Origin: Clusia tigrina
Lineage: Eukaryota > Arthropoda > Insecta > Diptera > Clusiidae
Length of the DNA stretch: 64,000 nucleotides
Direction: 5' to 3'
Assembly: GCA_920105625.2 (NCBI GenBank)
Contig: OV050030.1
Span: forward strand, 69,323,111 to 69,387,110
Both the position numbers and the translations under genes were made by a program. The notes beneath the pieces are model-generated. The model was not told where the DNA came from. It saw only the letters and a list, made by a program, of their open reading frames with translations, and ran no database searches. Shown piece by piece: positions 1 to 12,371 of this stretch (positions are counted from its first letter, which is position 1; each line of letters opens with the position of its first letter).

Positions 1-912
1 GAAACGCTACAAAAGTAAATCGATAGTGAGAGCAAACGACGCCATATTTTTTCCCGCTCTTTTGACATTTCTCTTGAGTAAGGTTTGCCATTTCATCGTG
101 CAAAGATACACGAGCCAACAACGAGTCGAAACTATTAAAAATTACAACCGAAATTCGGAGTCAGTCGCCTCAACTTTAAGAGCGCTACGTCCAATTTATG
201 ATGAGGCTCATTTCTGGCTGAATGGCTTCGTCAATAAGCAAAATATGCGTTATTCGTTAGACAGCAATCCACACGTATCCCATGAGTCATCATTGCATCC
301 CGAAAAAATTACGGTTTGGTGCGGTTTATGGGCCGGCGGCGTCATTGGGCCGTACTTCTTCCGTGATGATCAAGACCGGCACATTACTGTGAATGCGAAT
401 CGCTACCGTTCAATGATAACCGAAGATTTTTAGCCCCAATTGGATAATATGGACTTGGAGGACATGTGGTTCCAACAGGACGGCGCCACAAGCCACACAG
501 CGAATGCCACAATCAATTTACTGCAAACCAAGTTTGGTGAACGTGTTATCTCACGAAATTGCCCAGTTGATTGGCCGCCTCGTTCGTCCGATTTGACGCC
601 GTTAGATAATTTCCTGTGGGGCTACGTCAAGTCTATGGTATATGCCAACAAGCCAGCGACGATTGATGAACTTCGTACGAATATCGAACGTGAAATTGCA
701 GCAGTATCGGCCGATTTATGCTTGAAAACCGTTGAAAATTGGGTTCAGCGTCTGGACTTCTGCAAGCGTGCCCGTGGTGGCCATGCAAAAGAAATCGAGT
801 TCCATACATAATGGCATCGAACGTACTTTTACAGGAATAAAGAATTTCATTGATATCTAAAACCGGGTTTGTTTTATTTAAAAAACCTTTGTAGCGCTCT
901 TATTGAAAAACC
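1..912 (+). mobile_element. DD41D (rosa-like) mariner, copy 1, internally deleted
   Basis: Tc1/mariner element whose first 13 bp fall outside the window, judged against the complete copy at 14571-15496. The right end (886-912) is the inverted complement of the left end of that copy: both termini read GGGTTTTTCAA from the outside and share GCTACAAA further in. The element lies in a (TA)n tract, as expected for a TA-targeting transposon. It is about 0.92 kb, against about 1.3 kb for the related complete element at 56438-57736. The N-terminal DNA-binding region is joined directly to the start of the catalytic domain, so a large internal piece is missing. Confidence 0.85.
98..811 (+). pseudogene. 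DD41D mariner transposase, broken
   Basis: Remnant of a cut-and-paste DDD transposase. WFQQDGATSHTA carries the second catalytic Asp, and PPRSSDLTPLDNFLWG carries the third. There are 41 residues between them, which defines the DD41D (rosa) group. The helix-turn-helix part is reduced to about 28 residues (SQQRVETI to LRALRPIYD) and then jumps to DEAHFWLNGFVNKQN, so most of the binding domain is deleted. The start codon is GTG at 98, where copy 2 has ATG. An in-frame TAG near 431 replaces a Trp codon that survives in copy 3. Cys before the LTPLD motif is Ser here. Non-functional. Confidence 0.85.
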
Positions 913-1447
<535 letters not shown>

Positions 1448-3229
1448 ATAGTGTTGTTTGGATATTATTATTTGCTCTTAATCCAAATCAGCAATTATTA
1501 TCACGGATGATTTGTCCGAAGACAAATCATATACATATACGATATTAAATGAAAGTCAATCAGGGGCTAATTACCGCAGTCGTGAGCGGAATAATTCCGT
1601 ATCGGAATTAATACCGATAGTTCGTAATTTTGGTATGATGGGATTCGTTACGGATCGAATCGAGTTTGGGTTCAGTTTTGTAATAGAAAACTGCAAAAAA
1701 TAGTAAATAAAGTAATAGATTTATGAACAAGCGTAAAAAACATATTTTAATATCCTAAAAGACAAAAAAGTTACAACTTGAATTAAATTTCTAAAGTTCA
1801 CATTTATTAATATTCAAATACAAATGGATCGAAGTCTCAATTTTTATTCCTCATCATCCGAATCTGGGGTAGAAAACATAAATAAAATACAGATACCCTT
1901 TAAATCTGTCAAACAATAAGTAAGTATAAAAATTATTTCTTTAAAATCTATATATTGATACGGAAGCACATTTTTTGTGCACCCTTTTACCAGCTTCCTA
2001 TTAACCCGATTTTCGATTTGTTTTTTATATGAAAGGTACTGTCATGTACATTTGCAGAATATTTTATTTATTTTCATATGTTGTTATTAACTGGGCTAAA
2101 ATCAGGGAGAAAGTTGCCAATTTAAACAACAAACAGCGCCCAGTGTATTTAGCTTTGTTGTTGATGTTTTCTTAGACAAAAATTCGCTCTCTATCAGGTT
2201 CTGCTCTTAAAAAACGTTTGCTTTGTACTCAACTTCCCATTTCACAAATTTGAAGTAGGAAAAGAAAAAAGGAATAATTAGGATACATAGGTTATCAACT
2301 TTATAGACTTTCTTATTAGTAAGAGGAAATAATATGATTCAGAAAAATAATAAAAATAAATAGTTTTCTGGATTTTATTCCATCAAGTTCGATAACAAAT
2401 ATAAATGCATATTAAGTTTTTTTATACATTACAAATCTATTTATTTACCGATTGATTTCAACTGCTGCTTCCACATTTTTAAATTCGACAATTTGAGTAA
2501 CACATTGAAAAACAACCAAACCAATAACTAAAAATTAAAGGAGGAATTAACTAATAATTTTATTAAATTTATCTTATTAATATATTGACTTTAACACCAA
2601 ATATTTATAATGGTCATAATTTTCAAACAGAGAAATAATTGACGATATTCAATTACGTACTTTTTGGAGAGATAATAGTACTTAAAATTGACATGATCGA
2701 TAATATTAAATTTTGATTTTTCTAGTGGAATTCGGTTTGTTTATCATTAGTTATGGACAAATAATTGGTTTTGCTGATAATTTGCTTGCAAAAATTGCGG
2801 CCATACTATTATTATTAGCATGAATTGTAAGTGTCCATTCTCATCTTCTCTTCTACAAAGAGACTGGCATTGAAATGGAGGAATCAAGCTACTTTTTTAT
2901 GCGGAGCAGAGTTGCCAACTTCGACTTTCAAAGTAACCAAAGAAAAATGTTCAAGAGAGTAATACAAAGCAAAAGTGTCAATTGTTGTTGTTTCAAATTG
3001 TTGTTAATAATAAAATATTAGAAACAAAGATTGCGCATATCGGTGTAAACAATTTTTATTTCTGCGCATTACGTCACACTTTGTAAAGAAAAAAGTGAAC
3101 ATTACTGTGAAATAATACGAAAGAGATTACAAATATATTGACGAAAATACTTCTTATTTTACTTGCGAATGCTCATTTCATTTGTGAGACAGCGATTGGA
3201 ATTTGGTTTCGGGTCATCGACACTAAATC
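1448..3229. other. Unassigned AT-rich repeat DNA
   Basis: No gene seen. The stretch is AT-rich with only short spurious frames. Positions about 2530-2860 are related, in opposite orientation, to 52400-52760 (shared blocks include CAAACAGAGAAA and TTTTTGGAGAG). The whole stretch is repeated almost exactly at 16033-17807. It lies just upstream of the Helitron coding relic and may be its 5' region, but this is not shown. Confidence 0.5.
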
Positions 3230-4586
3230 GTGCATCATCATTTTGATTGTTCCATCGATATTTTACAAATCGTTATTCCTCGGCAACAATCGCTAACTGG
3301 GGGTGATGAAGCGGAAATGATCAGAAAGAGAATGAGAACAATTAGTGGTGTGAATAAAAATGGAAATTTTAACATTGATAATAATAATGATAATTCCATT
3401 TCTTTACTTGATGCGTTTAAAAGTGGATTAAATGAAATTCCAGGTAATTTCAGTACCTTTGAGCTTGGTGCAATGATTTTAAGAAGTTGATTTTGTGGTG
3501 CACTGCATTTTGAAGCTAATATTACTGCGCGAAATAGAACAGAATTCACTCTGTGTTGTCATAAAAGTAAAGTTGTTTTGCTTCCTCTTACACAAACCGT
3601 ATTTCTTTATAAATTGTTTGACGGTTTAAAATCAGCCGATCCGTTAGTTAGGGAGCAACCAAAAAATTGTTTATCAACATTCCGAGTTTCAATTCATTGT
3701 TTGCTATGGTTAGCTCCGCAGCCATTTTAAAACTCACGCCGTATTCTATAATAGAGCTGGTCCATTGACTGCTCAATATTGTCGAGCGCTGTGTTACGAG
3801 CAAATATTTTTTGATGATTTTGACACCGCGGTCATATATAAGATACGGGAGCAAGTTATTAATGCTAATTTAATGAAAGCAATTTCTACGGAATTGCAAT
3901 GAGAGATTATTGTGCGAGGGCTGAGAATATTGATAGAGAAATTTGTCTAGTTATAACCGTGAATCGCGATACCGATATTCGAAGTTATAACGATGCAATT
4001 GCAACGGATGTTGCAGTCATTTTTAGTACAGTTGATGGGGAATCACAATTCGATAGAAAGATGATTTCCTTTTCGAAAACAAATGGCACCATTAGAAATA
4101 GATCTGTTTTGAATTCATAACTAAATTCATTGGCCTACCAATTGTTATTTGCAAATGGTGATATGTTAATATTCCTTAAATTTACCTTCAACGTCACGAA
4201 CATTACCGTACATCGCACAACATAATGTCATTGTGCTGCAATATCCATCATATAGAATCAGGAACGATTTTTGTCTATTGCAACATTCGTAAAAATTATT
4301 TTTGCGATGGACCGTAGCCATGTATGTTCAAATTGAAGGCACACGTCTTCATTTCATAAGAGAATATCAAGCGTCATTAAGGATCGAATTTTATCATAAC
4401 TTGAACGATTATCTTGAGTCGTATCCTGATGGCAGTCATCTACTAGGCAGAAAAATTATTATGCCATCTTCTTTCACCGGGTCCCCTTGAAACATGGATC
4501 AAAACTACCTCGATACAATGGCCATTGTCCAACATTTTGGAAAACCATCGTTATTTGTGACAATGACTTACAATCCAAATTGGTCT
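3230..4586 (+). pseudogene. Helitron replicase/helicase relic, N-terminal half, copy A
   Basis: Fragments in several frames follow the order of a Helitron RepHel protein. A CGALHFEAN segment with a following CCHKSKV is the Cys/His N-terminal motif. Then come VFYNRAGPLTAQYC, the INREICL-type segment with DTDIRSYNDAIATDVAVIF, and the start of the Rep core, GKPSLFVTMTYNPNW. Stops and frameshifts occur throughout. The frame is cut at 4586 by a gypsy LTR placed exactly after the NPNW motif. In copy B the protein resumes on the far side of the gypsy element (28220 onward). Helitrons transpose by rolling-circle replication with an HUH nuclease and a helicase. Confidence 0.8.
4583..4586. other. Gypsy target-site duplication, left (GTCT)
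   Basis: GTCT lies immediately before the LTR. In copy B the matching right flank (28220-28223) is GCCT, one mismatch. Removing the gypsy element and one copy of these four bases restores the Helitron reading NW(P/S)EI. Confidence 0.7.
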
Positions 4587-5148
4587 TGTGAAGATGAAAT
4601 TTATCCACTGACAAATTTCACCCAAACAAAATCTTTTGTTAAAAATACAAAAGAACTCAAAGTAGGCGAATTAGATTTTGGCTTCGTTTATTACGTTCTT
4701 TTGTATGAAACAATTCTCAATCACGTTAAACTTTCAATAGGTTAAATGTTGATTGAGAATCTGTCAGAAGTATGGAATAACAAGCGTTTGAAATTGAAAC
4801 AAACATTCAAAGTGGGAATATAAATTCTCGAAATAAATATTTCAGTCGTAATAATACGAACATTCAGTTCACATCAGGCAATTCCCTCGTATAGAAAACT
4901 CTTGTTCTATACTCGATGCCTTGTTTACATCTGTACTACTATCGTCGGCAAGTCCTCTAGTTCTATCAACCTGGAGCCCAAAAGTTCTTGACAGGATCAT
5001 GGAATAAAATTCAAGTTAATATTAAATACCCGCAAATACAAATAAATAAAGTATTAAAAAGAACAAGAAGGTTGAAAGTGTGAAGAATATTCTGTTCACG
5101 AACGCCGGAAACCGCTGAGCATACCTCGGATCTGAAAGGTTCGTTAAA
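4587..5148 (+). repeat. Gypsy 5' LTR, copy A (562 bp)
   Basis: Begins TGTGAAGATG and ends GTTAAA; the 3' LTR in block B ends GTTACA, so the terminal CA is mutated here. It is nearly identical to 19165-19726 and strongly similar to the 3' LTR at 27661-28219. It starts inside the Helitron reading frame and is followed by a primer-binding site. Confidence 0.85.
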
Positions 5149-5149
5149 G

Positions 5150-5168
5150 TGGCACCCGAGAAGGGACT
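5150..5168 (+). other. Primer-binding site, tRNA-Lys-like
   Basis: TGGCACCCGAGAAGGGACT starts one base after the LTR. From memory it resembles the tRNA-Lys type of retroviral primer site (TGGCGCCCGAACAGGG). Copy B has TGACACCCGAG at the same place, a mutated version. Confidence 0.55.
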
Positions 5169-5429
5169 CTGGTAAAAAAAAATCACAAGACCCTTGTAAG
5201 AATATCATAGGACTCTGATAAAAAAAAGAATCACAGGGCTCTTCGAAGAATATCACAGGACTCTAGTAAAAAAAAACACAGGAATATTTTAAAAATATCA
5301 CAGGACACAGCCAACTTTGTAAATTTTTTCCAAGAAGAACCAAGTACACCGCGGGATAACCTGCAGACGGTACTACCCGACTCCCATCATAGAGAAGCCA
5401 ATAACTATACGACTGTCATATACCATGTA

Positions 5430-5909
5430 CGCAAATGGTCGATCAAGTTCGACGGCGGTCGTGATCAACTGGGGTTCCTTGAACGATTGGAAGAGATGTC
5501 AGAGGTGAACGGCCTTAATCGAAACATGCTTCCACGTACAATGCCGGAACGCCTGGCACGCTATTTCGAGAAGTTGGAGGAAGAGATTCGACAGCAGTTG
5601 CAACGACCGAACGAAACTTTCAAAGAATACGTGGTGGAGATCGAAAACCTGATGTGACATGATGGTTACACAGAAACCCAAAATCTGGAACGGATATTCC
5701 GCAACAGTTTGGAGGAGTACCACTGGTATGTACGTCGCAAGGATTTCGTGACTGGCAAGGAGGGGCTGGTTGAGATGGCAGAGGATGTCGATTGCGTACG
5801 TAGTGACCGCGACATACACCATGATACACGCCGAATGCCTTTAGCGCAGCCGCGAGTTGAGCGTATACCTCCTCAAGAAATACGGAACAGGCAAGTAGCA
5901 TTACGTTGA
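5430..5909 (+). pseudogene. Gypsy Gag, copy A, broken
   Basis: The reading frame contains KWSIKFDGGRDQLGFLERLE, followed by ERLARYFEKLEEEIRQQL and IFRNSLEEYHWYVRR. This is the usual layout of the retrotransposon Gag capsid domain: a W-x-F-x-G start followed by helices. An in-frame TGA after the IENLM segment (about 5655) breaks it. No zinc knuckle is visible downstream. Gag would form the particle that packages the element RNA. In copy B this frame is fused by deletion to the RNase H region. Confidence 0.65.
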
Positions 5910-5933
5910 GATGGACAGCGTGCAAGTGCCGCC

Positions 5934-6480
5934 GTGACCCTGGATACACACGCAATCATCGCCATGATCGACACGGGAGCTACAAGGAGCTTTGTTAACG
6001 AACGGTTCACCCAACAATTACGTGCTATCACCGGTAGTGTGATCCCAGCATTCGTCAGAACACGTATGGCAGACGGCCGCACGAAGGACATAACGGAGGC
6101 ACTAGGGGTAGAAGTAAAGCTTGGAGAGAGGGCATGCAACATGGAACTACTCACGATATACTGCTGGGCCAGGGTATCTTGGTAAAGCAGGAAACAACAA
6201 TCGGTTGCGGGGACTTTGGGGTCCCAGACCGGGGGCGTGCAAACTCCGGACCTTACATTGTGTACGACCATACGAGAAGAGGCCATCACTGAGGAAGCTG
6301 TTATCGAAACATTTCTGGCCGCTGAGCTGGGTAAGTTCGACGAAACGCCAGGCGTGTCCAACCTTACGAGCCATAAAATCATCATGAAGGATGACAGGCC
6401 TATCAAACAGAGATACCACGCCAGGAACCCGGGACAGCAAAAACTCATCAATGCCGAAATAGATGAACTTTTAGCAAAAG
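5934..6480 (+). pseudogene. Gypsy protease region, copy A, broken
   Basis: An aspartic protease start is visible as AIIAMIDTGATRSFVNERF, where DTGA is the catalytic motif. A frameshift near 6130-6180 separates it from the linker to the polymerase, which ends INAEIDELLAKV. That linker (6216-6480) contains the pre-RT segment HKIIMKDDRPIKQRYHARNP, typical of gypsy Pol. Confidence 0.7.
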
Positions 6481-7087
6481 TATAGAGCCTTCACACAACC
6501 CCCATAGTACACCAATCATGTTGGTGCGGAAGAAGGATGGCAGGTGGCGACTATGCGTCGATTACCGACAATGGAATGCGAGCTCTATTCCCGATGCGTA
6601 ACCCCTACCACGCATTCACCACATTCTGGGCCGCTTACGAGAAGCCAAATATATCACCAGCCTCGATCTAAAGAACGGCTGTTGGCAGATCCCCATGAAA
6701 GAAAATAGCAAGAAATACACAGCGTTCATAGTACCTGGCGGAGGAATCTTCCAGTGGCGAGTCATGCCGTTTGGCTTACACTCTACACCGGCGGCTTTCC
6801 AGGGGGCCCTGGACCAGGTAATAGGACCCGACATGGAACCAAATGCATTTGCTTACCTTGACGACATCGTAGTTACTGGAAGAAAACTGGAAGAACTTAA
6901 AAAAAATCTGAGTGAGGCCTTCCGACGACTGAGGAAGGCTAACCTGAAACTTAACCTGGACAAGTGCGCGTTCTTTCGGAAAGAATTGAAACACCTAGGC
7001 CACTTAGTAAGTGAACAGGGTATACACACAGATTCGGAAAAAATTTCGGCCATACGAGAACTAAAACCACCCCAAAACGTACGCTAG
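6481..7087 (+). pseudogene. Gypsy reverse transcriptase, copy A
   Basis: The RT palm motifs are in order: IMLVRKKDGRWRLCVDYRQ, then the TSLDLKNGCWQIPM block with the first catalytic Asp, then MPFGLHSTPAAFQ, then FAYLDDIVVTG with the YxDD pair intact. LNLDKCAFFRKELKHLGH and the IRELKPP connection follow. Frameshifts lie before 6640 and a stop at 7085-7087. The fragment is absent from copy B because of an internal deletion. Confidence 0.85.
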
Positions 7088-7119
7088 CTGAGACGTTACC
7101 TGTGAATAGATACGTGGTA

Positions 7120-7519
7120 CTGGCGTTTTGTCCCGACTTTCGAGAAAACTATGCACCCGTTGACTTCACTCCTGAAAACGGGGAAACACTTCAAATGGGA
7201 TGACACTACGCAGGGAGCTTTCGAAACACTAAAGCAACAACTAACTGAAGCACCAGTCCTTGCATGCCCAGATTTTACACAGAAATTTAAGCTCCAGACG
7301 GATGCTAGCAATTACGGCCTAGGCGCAGTGCTTACACAGGAGATAGAGAGAGTGGAACGTGTAGTAGCCTATGCTAGCAGACATTTGAACACAGCTGAGC
7401 AGAAGTACTCCCCCACAGAGAAGGTGTGCCTAGCTATTGTCTGGGGCATACGGAAGATGTGCCCATACCTGGAGGGCTATCACTTCACTGTGATAACGGA
7501 CCACTTGTCATTGAAGTAA
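7120..7519 (+). pseudogene. Gypsy RNase H, copy A, truncated
   Basis: The RNase H domain of gypsy Pol: FKLQTDASNYGLGAVLTQ has the first catalytic Asp, YSPTEKVCLAIVWGIRK the Glu, and FTVITDHLSLK the second Asp. Similarity to copy B stops at TCATTGA (7514 here, 26341 there), and the frame ends at 7519. The remaining RNase H, integrase and 3' LTR are missing from block A. Confidence 0.85.
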
Positions 7520-8011
7520 AGAATCGAAATTTTTTGTATGATTTTTACTTTTTGGACTTGAATCATCCCTGTTCAACTTAGCTTAGTTTTTCCGCAATTC
7601 TAGCTTAGCTTTCATAATAAATACTCTATCCAAAACTACGAGTGTTTGTACCTGCTCCAACCCAAAAGTCCAATCAGCAATTCCCATTACGAATGCCTGC
7701 TCTTGAATGCTGAATAAGGAGTACGCTCGACGAACAGATACACAGCGTGTGAAGCCTCATCAGCAGTTCCTTACACGTGCGGTCTAAAGCATTAATTTGC
7801 CCTAAGTATGAACAAACGCTGGTGCCTTGCATATAACTGCAGACACCACATATACATTTAATTCTGTAGAATAAGCAAAATTATGATATAAATTCAATCA
7901 ATAAATCAAAAATAAATTAAAATTGAGATATACTTTTGAAGTCCAACAATCAAAAGTGTTTTCCTTTGTCGCCAATATCAACCACAAGGTTAATTCAAGA
8001 ATACTACTTGA
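7515..8011. other. Unassigned DNA after the duplication breakpoint
   Basis: No gene is recognised. The right edge of the block A duplication lies at its start. The segment GTCGCCAATA near 7972 is the same as the inverted primer-site sequence of the 9364-14041 element, so a minus-strand LTR leader relic is possible. I could not define LTR ends. Confidence 0.4.
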
Positions 8012-8398
8012 TTAGCCACAACACTCTTTCGGTACTGTACCCAAAGAGACATCGGACTTCAGTATTGCACTTGAAGTCATCATCACTATCCTTCGGTATT
8101 GCACCCAAGGAATCGACAACCGATTAGTAAACCAAATAATCGATATATAAACAACGAGATATACTATCGTCTCATCCATTTCAACAAAAACATCCACTGA
8201 ACCATTTTCACTATCAAAACAAATATTTATTTTAATTTTTCCATAACAAATTAGATGTGTTTTATTTATTCCGTAGTAGTTTATATCATTGTTTATATTT
8301 ATTTTCAAAAAATCTGGTACAAACATCCGTCGGATGAAGGTGATAGGACTCCCCGTGTCAATTAGGCAGTCGAATAAAATTGTATAATTACTACTCAC
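8012..8398 (-). pseudogene. Retroelement aspartic protease-like relic
   Basis: A minus-strand frame with FDCLIDTGSPITFIRR, the DTG catalytic motif of a retropepsin followed by the usual hydrophobic stretch. It is followed by a serine/valine-rich region with no further clear motif. It lies downstream, in transcription order, of the SAP-like Gag frame at 8979-9239, so the two may belong to one decayed gypsy element. No RT is visible between here and 7515. Confidence 0.5.
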
Positions 8399-8752
8399 TA
8401 ATTAAAATAAATATTAATTTTGCTTACAAATTCTTCGTCGCGTTGATCTTGCACGTTGTGCACAATCAATCCATCTTCTTATATTTTGGGCATTCAGTGG
8501 TTAAATAATGCACGCAAGTTGTACTCAACTAAGTTAAAGGATTTTTTACACCTCGTAGTTGAGACTCCCACAGCTGAAACTGGTCTCCCTCTCCTGAATA
8601 TTCAGAAACCAAATCCTTCACCATCGATATCTTCTTTGTAGACAACTCGTCTGTCGTTTCGTTTGTTGTTTTTTCGCACTCACTTGCCACTTAAATGCTA
8701 GCTTCTGTGTTTTTTGTTTTCTGATTTCCATTTGTTTTTTTCTGTCCCTCAT

Positions 8753-9239
8753 TTAACATTTCATTGTTATTGGTTTTTTTGCACATTCGCTTGTTGTTTC
8801 GTTGTTATTATCATTTACTTTTTCACACTCTTTTGACGCCTTGTTTAAGCAGTCGTTTGACATTTCATTTTCTTTAGCTTTTTGGAGACACTCTTTCTCT
8901 CTTTTTAACAATTGAAAATCTTTTTGTGGGAGTTCCATTTTTTTTATTAGTTTTATCTCTTTCTGCATCAGGTTGAATTCATTTCTTTTGTTGTCGAATG
9001 CCTGTTCCTCTCGATGTGCTTACGTGACTTCTGCGCTTTCGTTTTCCAGTCGCTTGTACAGAGCTTCCAGAAGCTGCTTCCACCTCCGGCCTTGGATATT
9101 TTCCGCGTCTTTCTCGTGATATAGCTTCCAAGCTCAGTATAATGTTTTCTTTGTTGCCACTGGAGATCTCACCTAGAGCATCGAGCCAAGATTTTAGCTG
9201 GGCCGAAGTAGACCGGTTAATGTCTTCACTTTCCGACAT
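8753..9239 (-). pseudogene. Gag-like relic with SAP-type N-terminus
   Basis: Two minus-strand frames. The first (9239 to 8979) begins MSESEDINRSTSAQLKSWLD and continues with GNKENIILSLEAI. This resembles the SAP-like helix that starts Gag in several insect gypsy elements. It is followed by a Lys/Arg-rich segment. The second (8968 to 8753) is Lys/Glu-rich and probably coiled. Function beyond Gag-like is inference. The left LTR of the 9364-14041 element interrupts the upstream leader. Confidence 0.45.
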
Positions 9240-9363
9240 TTTCGCGTTTTATTTTAACACTCTTTGTTTATATATATATGTGTGTTTTTTCAATAAAAAG
9301 GCGCACCCGATCTCACTTCTGATTAGTAGCCGTTTAACTAAAATAGTTGTGGGTTTACCTTAT

Positions 9364-9540
9364 TGTAGTGTATTACACCGGAGATTAATGAAACGCGTTC
9401 TTGCTAAGATTTAGTTCATTTTATGACTGCTTTAATATCTTCAATTGCTTATGGATATTCTCTTACATTTTTTAATACTCGTATAGGGTTACCATGTTAA
9501 TGGTTTAAGTATACATGCCATATTGGCTAAATACCTAACA
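9364..9540 (-). repeat. 3' LTR of the 177-bp LTR gypsy element
   Basis: Plus-strand ends are TGTAGTG and CCTAACA, giving TG/CA termini on both strands. It matches 13865-14041 with about five differences. Confidence 0.92.
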
Positions 9541-9744
9541 CGCTCCTCCTTGAGCTGTTGAAATATGAACATTTTTAATGTTAGAATGCTTACACAGATT
9601 TAGTACAATTCAATTTAATTTCAATTTAATTAATATGAAATATTTAAATATTACAATATTTACAAGGATTTAGTTCAATTTATGTAATTCAGTATCATAG
9701 AACATAGATACGATTTCAAATAAATACAAAATCATAATTTGCTG

Positions 9745-11679
9745 TTACTTTTGATTACTTAGTCTTAATTGTCTTATTCGTAGCTCTTCATCCACTACCA
9801 AAGATTCATTGTTGCCTACTTGACCTGTAGAACCCTGCTCATCGCTACCAAAGTCATCTTCTGCCTTCATTTCATCGTTAGTGTCAATTAACTCTTGGAC
9901 GTCATTATCATTGTTGTTGTTACTGTTATTTTTACCTACACCACGTATTTGATCTAAGTGCCTCTTAATTTCTCTATTATTATCCGTGAGTGTACATAAA
10001 CAAGATTGCGTACCAATTTGTCCTTTGACAGTGGCTGGAGACCAGCTGGGTTTATTGGGATCTCTATAGTCACGTATAATGATATTTTGACCATCTTCAA
10101 GCTGTATATTGTGCCTACCTCTATGATTTTTGATACTCTTGTCTTGACTAGCTAAAATATTTTCTCTTACTAGTGGTGGTTTTAGGCTGCTAAAGCGAGT
10201 TTTTAAAGTTCTGCCCCAAAATAAATTTGTAGGTGACTCATTTGTGCTACAATGCTCAGTGTTACGATAGTCTATCAAAAATCGATTTACAATTGTGTCC
10301 AAATCCGTTTCTCTTTGATGTTTCAAATTTGCCAAAATAGATTTGTTTACTGTTTTGACCAAATTTTCGGCTTGTCCATTTGTCGATGGATGCCCAGGAG
10401 CCGTAAGGACGTGCCTTACCTTATTTTTAGACAAAAAATTTTTAAACTCACCGGATGTGAACTGACGCCCGTTGTCACTTACGACAACATCCACTAAACC
10501 ATATCTAACGAAAAGTGTTCTCATAGCTTTAATTACAAATGATGAAGTAATTTCCTTAGTCAGCAATACTTCAATCCATTTGCTAAATGAATCTATTATA
10601 ACAAAAAGATATTGACCCTTAATTGGTCCGGCAAAGTCAATATGAATGCGGCTCCAAACTGACTAAGTTGGTGCCCATGGAACTAACATGCTATTTTCAG
10701 GGCTTGCTTGCAGTTCCTGACAAGATTTACAGCTTCTTACTAAATCTTCAATGCGTTTATTTATTCCCGGCCACCAAACATAACTTCTTGCCAATGCCTT
10801 TGTTTTTACTATCCCAAAGTGTGATGAGTGTAAATTTTGGATGATGGGCTCACGCAATTTCGTAGGAATTACTGTACGATAGCCCCACAAGATACATCCA
10901 TATTCAACTGAAAGTTCAGTTGACTTCTCACAAAACGCTGCATACTCATCACCTTTTAAACTGTTCAATTGACCTCTATCAATAGCAATAACTACTTTAG
11001 ACAAGATTGGATCACGACGTGTCTCTTTAGCAATATCTCTGAAATCTAAATTCAAATAATTTTCTTTTTCAACAAAGTTTATATAATTAATTTCAGTACA
11101 ATCTTCTGAAGTTTTATGTTGTGGCATTCTTGACAAACTGTCAGCGTCATTTATTGAGCCTTTAACATGTTCGACACTATAATTAAAGCCAGATAAAATT
11201 AATGCCCAGCGCTGCATACGCGCAGAAGCTATCTTAGGTAAGCCTTTGTGCTCCCCAAAAATAGTGAGAAGTGGTTTGTGATCGGTTCGCAAAACGAATC
11301 GATGTCCTAATAAATATTGTTTTAATTTAATGGCACAGAAAATTAGTGCCAACGCTTCCTTTTCTAATGTACTATAATTCATTTGAGTTTTTGATAGTGC
11401 ACTTAAAACCAAAGCGATGGGTTTGACTGTATTACTTGGACAAATGTGGGATAAAACACCACCCACAGCAGTGTTACTTGCATCAGTTGTTAACACAATT
11501 GGTAAATTGGAATTGAAATGAACTAAAATTTGTTCAGATGTTACGTCTTTCTTTAATGTTTCATATGCCTCTTGACACGACCTCGACCACTGAAATTGCA
11601 CACCTTTTTTTAATAAATTGTAAAGTGGAACCATCTTTTTAGCAAAATTCTCGATAAATTTTGAGTAGTAATTTAACAT
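9745..11679 (-). pseudogene. Gypsy Pol: RNase H and integrase
   Basis: Near-intact C-terminal half of Pol. RNase H motifs are LTTDASNTAVGGVL, YSTLEKEALALIF and FVLRTDHKPLL. Integrase follows: the HHCC module with SCKSCQELQ, then IHIDFAGPIKGQYLFVIIDS with the first Asp, VVSDNGRQFTSGEF with the second, and HPSTNGQAENLVK with the Glu. A single in-frame TAG at about 10661-10663 separates two otherwise continuous open segments. The C-terminus is rich in Asn and acidic residues. One stop codon is the only break in this half. Confidence 0.88.
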
Positions 11680-12366
11680 TCCAATTAGAGCTCTTAGCTC
11701 CGGAACATTTTTAAGAGTGGGTGCATTACTTATTGTAGACGTTCGCTCTTCATTTTTAACTAGGCCATTCGCATCAATGGTAAATCCTAAATAGGAAATT
11801 TGCTATTGAAAAAATTTGAACTTATTTACATTTAGCTTAAGCCCAGCAGACTGTAATTTGTTTAGAACCATCTTCAAGTTCTTGATATGATCATTTAGAT
11901 CCTTACCAGGGACAGTTATGTCATCTTGGTATACAACGACTCCTGGAATTTCCCTTAACAAGCTGTCTATGGTCTTTTGAAAAATGGCTGCTGCCGTTTT
12001 AATACCAAAAGGTAATCTTTTCATTTTAAAAGTCCCTATATTTGTGCTCCATGTACACAAGAGTTGTGACTCTTCAGTTAACACTAATTGATAGTATGCA
12101 TTCGCTAAGTCTAGTTTAGTGAACAAGCAGCCACCCTGTAAAGAAGCAAAAACTCATCAATCCGTGGAAGCGGATATTGGAAATCAATTAGGTACTTCTT
12201 GATTGTGACTTTATAGTCACCACACAAACGCAAATCACCATTAGGCTTTAAAATTGGAACTAATGGTGTGCCCCACTCAGAATGTCCACCTGTTCTAAGA
12301 TATCATAATCAATCAATTGTTTTAGTTGACTTTCGACTTTATCTTTCCACGCAAGTGGCAACGGGC
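11680..12366 (-). pseudogene. Gypsy Pol: reverse transcriptase
   Basis: RT core with [19 protein letters not shown] (first Asp), LPFGIKTAAAIFQ and VVYQDDITVPG, where YQDD is the catalytic pair. It ends in LNVNKFKFFQ. A TAG follows FFQ, then the frame continues into the RNase H segment. Upstream, a run of T is one base short near 12150, shifting the frame before FTKLDL. RT ends and connection are otherwise normal for gypsy. Confidence 0.85.
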
Positions 12367-12371
12367 GTGGC